Source of the DNA: Tepidimonas sp.
GTDB taxonomy: Bacteria; Pseudomonadota; Gammaproteobacteria; Burkholderiales; Burkholderiaceae_C
Reading direction: 5' to 3'
DNA length: 7,400 nucleotides
Assembly (NCBI GenBank): GCA_025054905.1
Contig: JANWZF010000067.1
Location: 1-7,400, forward strand
Made by a program: the position numbers and the translations under genes
The notes under the pieces: generated by a model
Told to the model about the DNA's origin: nothing
What the model saw: the letters and a program-made list of their open reading frames with translations, nothing else
The model's database searches: none
In this document: positions 1 through 7,400 of the stretch, piece after piece
How the letters are laid out: the number at the start of each line of letters is the position of its first letter
How positions within the stretch are numbered: the stretch's first letter is position 1

Positions 1-3084
<3,084 letters not shown>

Positions 3085-3315
3085 GGATACTCCGTCGGGC
3101 GATTGGGGTCTGCAGCGACTTGGGGCCGCGGCATGCCACCCGGCATGGCAGCCGCAGCGAGGCTTGGCGACCGGCCCCCACCGGTCTGTCGGCAGACGGC
3201 CCGCGCGTTGCACGCGGACCCGAACCAAGGCACCTTCTGCAGTCGGTGATCAGAAGGCACGTGCAAGCGGTCGATCGGGGAACCCCTTGCAGGTGCGCTC
3301 TGACCTAAGCGCAAC

Positions 3316-3339
3316 GGGCCGGCCCTGGCAGGCCAGCCC
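3316..3339 (-). terminator. Candidate attenuator hairpin upstream of rpoB
   Basis: On the minus strand GGGCTGGCC (3339-3331) pairs with GGCCGGCCC (3324-3316) across a 6-nt loop, giving 9 pairs with one U-G wobble. It is the most GC-rich stem in the spacer and starts about 96 nt after the rplL stop, where a partial terminator would be expected. The following bases are GTTGCGCTT, so a proper U-tract is missing. It may only pause polymerase or protect the rplL mRNA end. Confidence 0.35.
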
Positions 3340-3371
3340 CTGTTCGACGGCGGCACGGACTTTGGACAGCC

Positions 3372-3423
3372 ACGCACCGCCTGGGCCAGCCGGACGCACC
3401 GCCTGCGGCAGTGGCCCAGCCGG
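3372..3423 (-). repeat. Imperfect A-B-A-B tandem repeat after rplL
   Basis: On the minus strand the 12-mer CAGGCGGTGCGT occurs exactly twice, at 3405-3394 and 3383-3372, with a 22-bp period. Each copy is preceded by a near-identical element, CCGGCTGGGCCA (3423-3412) and CCGGCTGGCCCA (3393-3382), which differ at one base. The array therefore looks like a duplicated composite unit with a 6-nt length difference. A third exact copy of the 12-mer lies in the rplJ leader at 4610-4621. Confidence 0.75.
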
Positions 3424-3435
3424 CTTGCAGCCGCC

Positions 3436-3810
3436 TTACTTGAGCTCGGCCTTGGCGCCGGCTTCTTCCAGCTTCTTCTTGGCCGCCTCGGCATCGGCCT
3501 TGGGCATGCCTTCCTTGACGGTCTTGGGCGCACCGTCGACCAGGTCCTTGGCTTCCTTCAGGCCCAGGCCGGTGATTTCGCGCACCGCCTTGATCACCGC
3601 CACCTTGTTGGAGCCGGCCTCCTTCAGGATCACGTCGAACTCGGTCTTCTCTTCAGCGGCCGGCGCGGCAGCACCCGCAGCGGCCACCGGCGCGGCCATC
3701 GCGGCGGCCGAGACACCGAACTTCTCTTCGATCGCCTTGACCAGGTCGTTGAGCTCCATCACCGTCATGGTGTCCAGAGCGGCCAGAAATTCGTCTTTGT
3801 TGAAAGCCAT
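3436..3810 (-). CDS. rplL: 50S ribosomal protein L7/L12
   Basis: This complete 124-residue gene encodes the multicopy stalk protein that recruits and activates translational GTPases (EF-Tu, EF-G, IF2). Residues 1-33 (MAFNKDEFLAAL and onward) form the dimerisation domain that binds L10. Residues 34-53 are a flexible Ala/Pro-rich hinge (AAAMAAPVAAAGAAAPAA). Residues 54-124 form the globular factor-binding domain, including KVAVIKAVREITGLGLKEAKDLVD. Length and domain order are normal for the family. The ATG at 3808-3810 has only a modest Shine-Dalgarno (GGAA, about 8 nt upstream), so translation may be partly coupled to rplJ, whose stop lies 45 nt earlier. The gene ends in TAA. Its position between rplJ and rpoB is the conserved one. 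Confidence 0.99.
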   Translation of the reverse strand: MAFNKDEFLAALDTMTVMELNDLVKAIEEKFGVSAAAMAAPVAAAGAAAPAAEEKTEFDVILKEAGSNKVAVIKAVREITGLGLKEAKDLVDGAPKTVKEGMPKADAEAAKKKLEEAGAKAELK

Positions 3811-3855
3811 GATGTCAGTTCCAGGAAAACGGGTTGATGAATGCGGAAATGTCCG

Positions 3856-4371
3856 TCACGCCGGCTGGGCTTCGGCGCCTTGGCCCTCGCCCTTCTTTTC
3901 GGCCAGCGCCGCCACCACACGCGCCAGGCGCGACACCGGCGACTGCAGCAGCCCGAGCAGCTGCGACAGCAGCACCTCTTTGGACGGAATGGCGGCCAGC
4001 GCCTTGACGCCGTTGACGTCCAACGCCTTGCCGGCATACACGCCGCCGCGCAGGACCATCTTGTCGTTGGTCTTGGCGAATTCGGCCACCACCTTGGCGG
4101 CGGCCACGGCATCTTCCGAGAAAGCGTAGAGCAGAGGACCGGTCATCTGCTCGGCGGCGACCTCAAACGGCGTGCCGGCCGTGGCCCGGCGCGCCAGCGT
4201 GTTTTTCAACACGCTGACCGTCACGCCGGCCTTGCGGGCCTCGACACGCAGCTTGGTCAGGTCGGCCACCGTGATGCCACGGTACTCGGCCATCACCAGC
4301 GTCTGCGCCTTGGCGGCCAGCGCCGCCACCTCGTCGATGACGGCCTGCTTTTCACTGCGGTTCAGACTCAA
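3856..4371 (-). CDS. rplJ: 50S ribosomal protein L10
   Basis: This complete 171-residue gene encodes the base of the L7/L12 stalk. L10 binds 23S rRNA with its N-terminal domain and carries L7/L12 dimers on a C-terminal helix. Family landmarks are AEYRGITVADLTKLR (28-42), VSVLKNTLARRA (52-63), GTPFE (66-70), MTGPLLYAFS (76-85), EFAKTND (97-103) and the C-terminal helix SQLLGLLQSPVSRLARVVAALAEKK (136-160). The only sensible start is TTG at 4369-4371, giving MSLNRSEKQ; it is preceded by a strong AAGGAG 6 nt upstream, and no nearby in-frame ATG exists. The tail GEGQGAEAQPA is probably disordered. The gene lies downstream of an L10-type autoregulatory leader and 45 nt before rplL. Confidence 0.97.
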   Translation of the reverse strand: MSLNRSEKQAVIDEVAALAAKAQTLVMAEYRGITVADLTKLRVEARKAGVTVSVLKNTLARRATAGTPFEVAAEQMTGPLLYAFSEDAVAAAKVVAEFAKTNDKMVLRGGVYAGKALDVNGVKALAAIPSKEVLLSQLLGLLQSPVSRLARVVAALAEKKGEGQGAEAQPA

Positions 4372-4377
4372 GGTTGA

Positions 4378-4383
4378 CTCCTT
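4378..4383 (-). promoter_or_regulatory. Ribosome binding site of rplJ (supports TTG start)
   Basis: The minus strand reads AAGGAG followed by GTCAACC-type spacing of 6 nt to the TTG codon. This strong anti-16S match fixes the non-ATG start of rplJ. It lies just downstream of the hairpin at 4393-4408. Confidence 0.85.
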
Positions 4384-4387
4384 CCAA

Positions 4388-4413
4388 ACACACCCGCCAC
4401 CAGGCGGGCATGC
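4388..4413 (-). promoter_or_regulatory. Hairpin directly upstream of the rplJ ribosome binding site
   Basis: On the minus strand CCCGCC (4408-4403) pairs with GGCGGG (4398-4393) around a UGGU tetraloop. The stem extends outward by five further pairs, three of them wobbles, to about 4413/4388, for 11 pairs in total. It ends 4 nt before the AAGGAG of rplJ and could set ribosome access. It may also be the last element of the L10 leader. Confidence 0.5.
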
Positions 4414-4498
4414 ACCTCGTTGCAGCGATCAACCGTTTTCAGGAAACCGCACGTCGGCACGAGGGACCGACACCCGATTGTCCTTCCGCGGCGGGATC

Positions 4499-4573
4499 GC
4501 CATCTGCGCTGGCCACCGCCTTGCAGCGGCACTTAGGCAAAGCAGGAACTTTGCACCAGCGGTCTTGGATGGC
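4499..4573 (-). promoter_or_regulatory. L10 autoregulatory leader (L10(L12)n-binding RNA), core
   Basis: On the minus strand stem P1 pairs GCCATC (4573-4568) with GATGGC (4504-4499). An asymmetric internal loop has CAAGAC on the 5' side and CA on the 3' side. Stem P2 pairs CGCTGG (4561-4556) with CCAGCG (4512-4507). Above P2 are two small hairpins: GCAAAG/CTTTGC (4554-4549 with 4542-4537) and CCGC/GCGG (4529-4526 with 4519-4516). This matches, as I recall it, the E. coli rplJ leader, where GAAGAC opposite UA separates two stems and CGCAGG pairs with CCTGCG. There, L10 complexed with L7/L12 binds and represses rplJL translation. It lies about 127 nt upstream of the rplJ start. Confidence 0.8.
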
Positions 4574-4609
4574 TCCGCGCCCCACGGATGGAGCACGGAC
4601 CCACCACCG

Positions 4610-4621
4610 ACGCACCGCCTG
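4610..4621 (-). repeat. Third copy of the 12-mer CAGGCGGTGCGT
   Basis: This copy is exact and lies in the rplJ leader, just upstream of the L10-type core. The other two copies are at 3372-3383 and 3394-3405. Context on the minus strand is GGGC before the 12-mer here and GGCC before the copy at 3372-3383. Confidence 0.8.
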
Positions 4622-4640
4622 GCCCGTTGCCGAGCCAGGC
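4617..4640 (-). promoter_or_regulatory. Hairpin at the start of the rplJ leader
   Basis: On the minus strand GCCTGGC (4640-4634) pairs perfectly with GCCAGGC (4623-4617) around a 10-nt loop. It begins about 20 nt after the rplA stop. No U-tract follows, so it is more likely a leader or processing stem than a terminator. Its 3' arm overlaps the shared 12-mer. Confidence 0.55.
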
Positions 4641-4660
4641 CGCACGCCGAATCCTTGCCA

Positions 4661-5359
4661 TCAACCCGCGACGATCGTCTGCGGATCGACACGCACCCCC
4701 ACGCCCATCGTCGAAGACACGGCGACCTTGCGCAGGTACTGCCCCTTGGACGACTGGGGTTTGGCCTTGTTGAGCGCCTCGATCAGCGCCGCCAGGTTGC
4801 CCTGCAGCTTGTCCACATCGAACGAACGGCGGCCGATCGTGGTGTGCACGATGCCCGCCTTGTCCACGCGGAACTGCACCTGACCGGCCTTGGCGTTCTT
4901 GACCGCCGCGGCCACGTCCGGCGTGACGGTGCCGACCTTCGGGTTGGGCATCAGGCCGCGCGGACCCAGGATCTGGCCCAGCTGCCCGACCACACGCATC
5001 GCATCCGGCGCGGCGATCACGACGTCGAAATCGAGATTGCCCGCCTTGATCTGCGCCGCCAGGTCGTCGAAGCCGACGATGTCCGCCCCGGCCGCCTTGG
5101 CCTCTTCGGCCTTGGCCCCTTGCGCAAACACCGCCACGCGCTTGGTCTTGCCGGTGCCGTTGGGCAGCACCACCGCACCGCGCACCACCTGGTCGGACTT
5201 GCGCGGATCGACCCCGAGCTGCACCGCCACGTCGATCGATTCATCGAACTTGGCTGTGGCGCACTCCTTGACGATGGCCAGCGCCTCGGGCAGCGGATAG
5301 AGCTTGCCCGGATCGACCTTGCCCTGCAGGGCCTTTTGCTTCTTGGTCAGCTTGGCCAT
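4661..5359 (-). CDS. rplA: 50S ribosomal protein L1
   Basis: This complete 232-residue gene encodes L1, the protein of the mobile L1 stalk at the E site of the 50S subunit. In E. coli it also represses its own rplK-rplA mRNA. The N-terminus MAKLTKKQKAL is typical. Domain I is formed by about residues 1-67 and 160-232, and domain II is inserted between them. The family signature GQILGPRGLMPNPKVGTVTP spans 128-147. GQVQFRVDKAGIVHTTIGR (159-177) and SSTMGVGVRVD (215-225) mark the second part of domain I. The ATG starts one base after the rplK TGA, with GGAGGG 8 nt upstream inside rplK, so the two genes are translationally coupled. It ends in TGA, followed by the rplJ leader. Confidence 0.99.
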   Translation of the reverse strand: MAKLTKKQKALQGKVDPGKLYPLPEALAIVKECATAKFDESIDVAVQLGVDPRKSDQVVRGAVVLPNGTGKTKRVAVFAQGAKAEEAKAAGADIVGFDDLAAQIKAGNLDFDVVIAAPDAMRVVGQLGQILGPRGLMPNPKVGTVTPDVAAAVKNAKAGQVQFRVDKAGIVHTTIGRRSFDVDKLQGNLAALIEALNKAKPQSSKGQYLRKVAVSSTMGVGVRVDPQTIVAG

Positions 5360-5360
5360 C

Positions 5361-5792
5361 TCACAGTCCCTCCACGATCACACCCATCGACCGCGCCGAG
5401 CCGGCGATCGTGCGCACCGCAGCGTCCAGATCGGCGGCGGTCATGTCCTTCATCTTGGTCTTGGCGATTTCCTCGAGCTGGGCGCGCGTGATCTTGCCGA
5501 CCTTCTGCGCGTGCGGCTTGGAGGAGCCCTTGTCCAGCTTGATCGCCTTCTTGATCAGCGTCGTGGCCGGCGGGGTCTTGATGACGAACGTGAAGCTCTT
5601 GTCCGCGTAGGCGGTGATCACCACCGGCAGCGGCAGACCCGGCTCCATGCCCTGGGTCTGGGCGTTGAACGCCTTGCAGAACTCCATGATGTTGAGGCCG
5701 CGCTGACCCAGCGCCGGACCGATCGGGGGAGACGGGTTGGCTTTACCCGCTGGCACCTGCAGCTTGATGAAGCCGACAATTTTTTTGGCCAT
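5361..5792 (-). CDS. rplK: 50S ribosomal protein L11
   Basis: This complete 143-residue gene encodes L11, which binds the GTPase-associated region of 23S rRNA with L10 and is needed for factor function and RelA-type sensing. The N-terminal domain (1-72) has MAKKIVGFIKLQVPAGKA and the proline-rich loop PPIGPALGQRGLNIMEFCK (22-40), the thiostrepton-site region. The C-terminal rRNA-binding domain (76-143) ends with the signature RTIAGSARSMGVIVEGL. Length is normal. The ATG has AGGAG 9 nt upstream (5802-5806). It is the first gene of the rplKAJL-rpoB unit, behind a sigma70-type promoter and a leader of about 178 nt. Its stop TGA lies one base before the rplA ATG. Confidence 0.99.
   Translation of the reverse strand: MAKKIVGFIKLQVPAGKANPSPPIGPALGQRGLNIMEFCKAFNAQTQGMEPGLPLPVVITAYADKSFTFVIKTPPATTLIKKAIKLDKGSSKPHAQKVGKITRAQLEEIAKTKMKDMTAADLDAAVRTIAGSARSMGVIVEGL
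5368..5373 (-). promoter_or_regulatory. Ribosome binding site of rplA inside the end of rplK
   Basis: The minus strand reads GGAGGG, 8 nt before the rplA ATG and overlapping the last codons of rplK. This arrangement favours translational coupling of L11 and L1, consistent with shared L1 control known in E. coli. Confidence 0.8.
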
Positions 5793-5971
5793 GGTTGCTT
5801 GCTCCTGCGAGTTCCGACGGCCGCCACCCCGACATCAGGATGAGGCAGCCTCCTCGCGCCTAGGTTCGACTTGCACCGCAACCGAAGCGCCTTCGCACCC
5901 CCGCCGCGGGCCGCCGCCCGAACCGATGGCGACGGCAAAACACCACGGCCCGCCAGGACCATGGTGGAAAG
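5793..5971 (-). promoter_or_regulatory. 5' leader of the rplKAJL-rpoB transcript
   Basis: If transcription starts 6-8 nt after the -10 element, the leader is about 178 nt and has no convincing small gene. Besides the 5'-terminal hairpin it contains a stem pairing 5920-5916 with 5911-5907 (5 bp, 4-nt loop) and one pairing 5895-5891 with 5887-5883 (5 bp, 3-nt loop). In E. coli L1 represses this operon by binding near the rplK start. I could not identify a certain L1-type site here. Confidence 0.5.
5941..5966 (-). promoter_or_regulatory. Strong hairpin at the 5' end of the rplK transcript
   Basis: On the minus strand CACCATGGTCC (5966-5956) pairs over all 11 positions with GGGCCGTGGTG (5951-5941) around a UGGC tetraloop, with two G-U wobbles. 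It would begin about 5 nt from the transcription start. Such 5'-terminal stems commonly protect mRNA from 5'-end-dependent decay. It lacks a U-tract and is not a terminator. Confidence 0.65.
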
Positions 5972-5977
5972 CTTTCC

Positions 5978-6006
5978 ATTGTAGCAGGAAAGACCACCCA
6001 AGCCAA
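5978..6006 (-). promoter_or_regulatory. Sigma70-type promoter for rplKAJL-rpoB
   Basis: On the minus strand the -35 hexamer TTGGCT (6006-6001) and the -10 hexamer TACAAT (5983-5978) are separated by exactly 17 nt. The spacer ends in TGC, giving an extended -10 (TGn). Both hexamers match consensus at 4-5 of 6 positions. It lies 62 nt after the nusG stop and 186 nt before the rplK start, where the main rplK promoter is expected. A 14-bp palindrome overlaps its start point. Confidence 0.82.
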
Positions 6007-6067
6007 CCATGAAGCGGCAACGAACCGACCTGCGGCCGCTCCACGGAGCCGACGGCGCTCAGGATCC

Positions 6068-6649
6068 TCAGGTCTTTTCGACCTGGTTGAACTCCAGCTC
6101 CACGGGCGTGGCGCGCCCAAAAATCGTGACCGAGACGCGCAGCTTGCTCTTTTCGTAGTTGACCTCTTCGACCGTGCCGTTGAAGTCGGCAAAGGGGCCT
6201 TCCTTGACCCGGACCAGCTCACCGATCTCAAATTCGATCTTGTGGCGCGGCCGGTCGGCCCCTTCCTGCATCTGGCCGATGATCTTTTGCACTTCTTCTT
6301 CGGAGATCGGCGAGGGGCGGTTGCGCGCACCACCGACGAAGCCTGTCACCTTGCTGGTGTTTTTCACCAGGTGCCAGGTGTCGTCGTCCATCACCATCTC
6401 CACCAGCACGTAGCCGGGGAAAAATTTGCGCTCGGTGGTGCGCTTGACGCCGTTTTTGATCTCCACCACCTCTTCGGTGGGCACCAGGATGCGCCCAAAC
6501 TTGTGCTGCATCCCGGCGCGCTGCACGCGCTCGCGGATGTTGCGCTCGGCTGCCTTTTCCATGCCGGAATAGGCGTGCACCACGTACCAGCGCATGCCTT
6601 CGGCCGGCGTGGCGCTCAAGGCCGGTGCGGTGTTCGTCGTCTCACCCAT
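6068..6649 (-). CDS. nusG: Transcription termination/antitermination factor NusG
   Basis: This complete 193-residue gene encodes NusG, which binds RNA polymerase near the clamp to suppress pausing and links it to Rho or to ribosomal protein S10. The NGN domain starts at MRWYVVHAYSGMEKAAERN (19-37) and includes LVPTEEVVEIKNGVKR (55-70), ERKFFPGYVLVEMVM (73-87), SKVTGFVGG (99-107) and RPSPIS (111-116). The C-terminal KOW domain contains GELVRVKEGPFADFNGTVEEV (143-163) and IFGRATPVELEFNQVEK (176-192). It is about 12 residues longer than E. coli NusG because of a polar N-terminal extension (GETTNTAPALSATPAEG). The chosen ATG is supported by GGAGGT 6 nt upstream, which makes an internal start at M19 unlikely. 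It is 4 nt from secE. Confidence 0.99.
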   Translation of the reverse strand: MGETTNTAPALSATPAEGMRWYVVHAYSGMEKAAERNIRERVQRAGMQHKFGRILVPTEEVVEIKNGVKRTTERKFFPGYVLVEMVMDDDTWHLVKNTSKVTGFVGGARNRPSPISEEEVQKIIGQMQEGADRPRHKIEFEIGELVRVKEGPFADFNGTVEEVNYEKSKLRVSVTIFGRATPVELEFNQVEKT

Positions 6650-6653
6650 TGCT

Positions 6654-7034
6654 TTACCTCCACCCCAGGATCAGACCGTACAACACCCATTCGAGCAGCT
6701 TGTCGGTCAACCACAGAAACAGCGCCATCACGACGACAAACGCAAACACATAGCCGGTGACCTGCGCCGCTTCTTTGCGCGTGGGCCAGACCACCTTGCG
6801 CGCTTCCTTGACCGCGTCGCGGCCAAAGGCAATCAGGCGCTGCCCGGGCGAGGCGGTCAACCCCACCGCCACGGCGGCCCCCAGCGCCACCAGCAGCGCT
6901 GCCCACTGCGCCCACGCACCACGCGCGCCCAGCAGGTAATACGCCACGAAACCGAGCACCGCCAGCAGGGCGGCCGCGGCGAGCTTGGCCTTGTCGGCCG
7001 CCGGGCTGACCGTTTCGATTTCCGTCGAGGCCAT
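6654..7034 (-). CDS. secE: Preprotein translocase subunit SecE
   Basis: This complete 126-residue gene encodes SecE, the essential inner-membrane clamp that stabilises SecY in the SecYEG channel. The protein has the three-segment layout of E. coli SecE. Membrane segments lie at about 18-36 (LAAAALLAVLGFVAYYLLG), 41-60 and 93-112 (TGYVFAFVVVMALFLWLTDK). Between the second and third is the conserved amphipathic cytosolic helix FGRDAVKEARKVVWPTRKEA (70-89), the functional core of the family. The ATG at 7032-7034 is preceded by AGAGGA, 2 nt away, which is unusually close. It lies downstream of tRNA-Trp and 4 nt before nusG, the conserved partner in this cluster. Confidence 0.98.
   Translation of the reverse strand: MASTEIETVSPAADKAKLAAAALLAVLGFVAYYLLGARGAWAQWAALLVALGAAVAVGLTASPGQRLIAFGRDAVKEARKVVWPTRKEAAQVTGYVFAFVVVMALFLWLTDKLLEWVLYGLILGWR
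6656..6661 (-). promoter_or_regulatory. Ribosome binding site of nusG overlapping the secE stop
   Basis: The minus strand reads GGAGGT, 6 nt before the nusG ATG. Its last base is the first base of the secE TAA stop, so the site covers the final Trp and Arg codons of secE. A ribosome ending secE would sit on this site, supporting coupled translation. Confidence 0.85.
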
Positions 7035-7058
7035 CGTCCTCTCTATCCCGCAAACGTT

Positions 7059-7135
7059 CGCACCAGAAAGATCAAGCCCGCAGCGGTCCTGAGACGGGAC
7101 CCGGTCGGGCTTGGCTGGATGGGCCGGCTGGTGCG
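7059..7135 (-). repeat. Three-tier nested inverted repeat between tRNA-Trp and secE
   Basis: On the minus strand three perfect arm pairs are nested: CGCACCAG (7135-7128) with CTGGTGCG (7066-7059), CAAGCCCG (7113-7106) with CGGGCTTG (7080-7073), and GGTCC (7101-7097) with GGACC (7089-7085), around a 7-nt loop. The transcript can fold into one long interrupted stem. The bases after the middle arm are ATCTTTCT, only weakly U-rich. It may act as a partial terminator, a tRNA 3' processing signal, or part of the secE leader. Confidence 0.7.
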
Positions 7136-7144
7136 TTTACCGGC

Positions 7145-7220
7145 TGGCAGGGGCAGAGGGAATCGAACCCCCAACCTTCGGTTTTGGAGACCGACGCTCT
7201 GCCAATTGAGCTATACCCCT
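7145..7220 (-). tRNA. trnW: tRNA-Trp (anticodon CCA)
   Basis: The 76-nt sequence folds into a full cloverleaf. The acceptor stem pairs AGGGGTA (7220-7214) with TGCCCCT (7155-7149), with discriminator G and an encoded CCA (7147-7145). The D arm is GCTC-AATTGGCA-GAGC, the anticodon stem TCGGT/ACCGA, and the anticodon loop CTCCAAA with CCA at 7187-7185. The T arm carries GGTTCGATTCC. It decodes UGG as tryptophan. It sits between tuf and secE, a conserved place for this tRNA, and is probably released by processing of a longer transcript or made from a short promoter at 7236-7241. Confidence 0.98.
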
Positions 7221-7227
7221 GTGGCGA

Positions 7228-7249
7228 GCCTGCCGATTGTACGGCAGAC
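7228..7249 (-). promoter_or_regulatory. Hairpin with TACAAT loop between tuf and tRNA-Trp
   Basis: On the minus strand GTCTGCCG (7249-7242) pairs with CGGCAGGC (7235-7228), 8 pairs with one wobble, enclosing the 6-nt loop TACAAT (7241-7236). The loop equals the -10 hexamer used upstream of rplK and is placed to start transcription about 9 nt before the tRNA. No matching -35 is visible at 16-18 nt, and no U-tract follows. The site may be a weak promoter, a processing stem, or both. Confidence 0.4.
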
Positions 7250-7260
7250 CCGTGCTGCAC

Positions 7261-7400
<140 letters not shown>

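Larger units (their letters stand above)
3085..3435 (-). other. rplL-rpoB intergenic spacer, structured, no gene
   Basis: This 351-nt spacer has no credible gene. Read on the minus strand, its RNA can form several perfect or near-perfect stems. In transcription order these are 3331-3339 with 3316-3324 (9 bp), 3286-3296 with 3257-3267 (10 bp around one C-C mismatch), 3251-3257 with 3233-3239 (7 bp, 11-nt loop), 3213-3217 with 3201-3205 (5 bp), 3193-3197 with 3184-3188 (5 bp, 4-nt loop) and 3142-3147 with 3132-3137 (6 bp, 4-nt loop). I see no convincing -35/-10 pair. In E. coli the equivalent spacer holds an attenuator and an RNase III processing site that lower rpoB output relative to the ribosomal protein genes. 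A similar role is inferred here and not shown. Confidence 0.6.

Noticed and set aside
4172..5491. Plus-strand open frame of 439 codons opposite rplA and the rplJ leader
   Set aside because: It covers rplA antisense and the structured leader; the real proteins on the minus strand are unambiguous.
5793..5940. A definite L1-binding site in the rplK leader
   Set aside because: L1 control is expected from E. coli, and GC-rich stems exist, but I could not match the conserved asymmetric loop of the L1 site with confidence.
6007..6067. Intrinsic terminator after nusG
   Set aside because: Only a short GCTC/GAGC stem is present and no U-tract follows, so readthrough into the rplK leader cannot be excluded.

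Overview
The window is GC-rich chromosomal DNA. It holds the conserved transcription/translation cluster tuf - tRNA-Trp - secE - nusG - rplK - rplA - rplJ - rplL - rpoB. Every gene lies on the minus strand, so transcription runs from high to low coordinates. Gene order, the tuf/trnW junction, three-segment SecE, NusG and RpoB sequence, and CTACAAT-type -10 elements point to a betaproteobacterium, most likely Burkholderiales of Comamonadaceae type. I cannot name a genus. Both edge genes are cut: tuf (7261-7400) keeps only its last 45 codons, and rpoB (1-3084) keeps its first 1028 codons.

Layout in transcription order. The tuf 3' end is followed by a 40-nt gap holding a small hairpin, then tRNA-Trp(CCA) with an encoded CCA end (7220-7145). 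A 110-nt spacer contains a three-tier nested inverted repeat. secE and nusG follow, 4 nt apart, with the nusG Shine-Dalgarno built into the last codons of secE. The 275-nt nusG-rplK gap carries a convincing sigma70 promoter (TTGGCT - 17 nt - TACAAT, extended -10) and a roughly 178-nt structured leader. rplK and rplA are separated by one base. The 289-nt rplA-rplJ gap contains a structure with the layout of the L10 autoregulatory leader, ahead of an rplJ gene that starts with TTG. rplL follows after 45 nt. A 351-nt highly structured spacer, with repeats and hairpins, then precedes rpoB.

Together these genes encode the ribosomal GTPase-centre proteins (L11, L10, L7/L12), the L1 stalk protein, the RNA polymerase beta subunit, the NusG elongation factor, the SecE translocon subunit and EF-Tu. 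The layout implies one main promoter before rplK, translational feedback by L10(L12)n on rplJL and by L1 on rplKA (established for E. coli), and adjustment of rpoB output in the rplL-rpoB spacer.

No mobile element, CRISPR array or unknown gene system is visible. Long plus-strand open frames are antisense shadows. The noteworthy material is regulatory RNA and DNA structure between the genes, including a 12-bp motif shared by the rplJ leader and the rplL-rpoB spacer.
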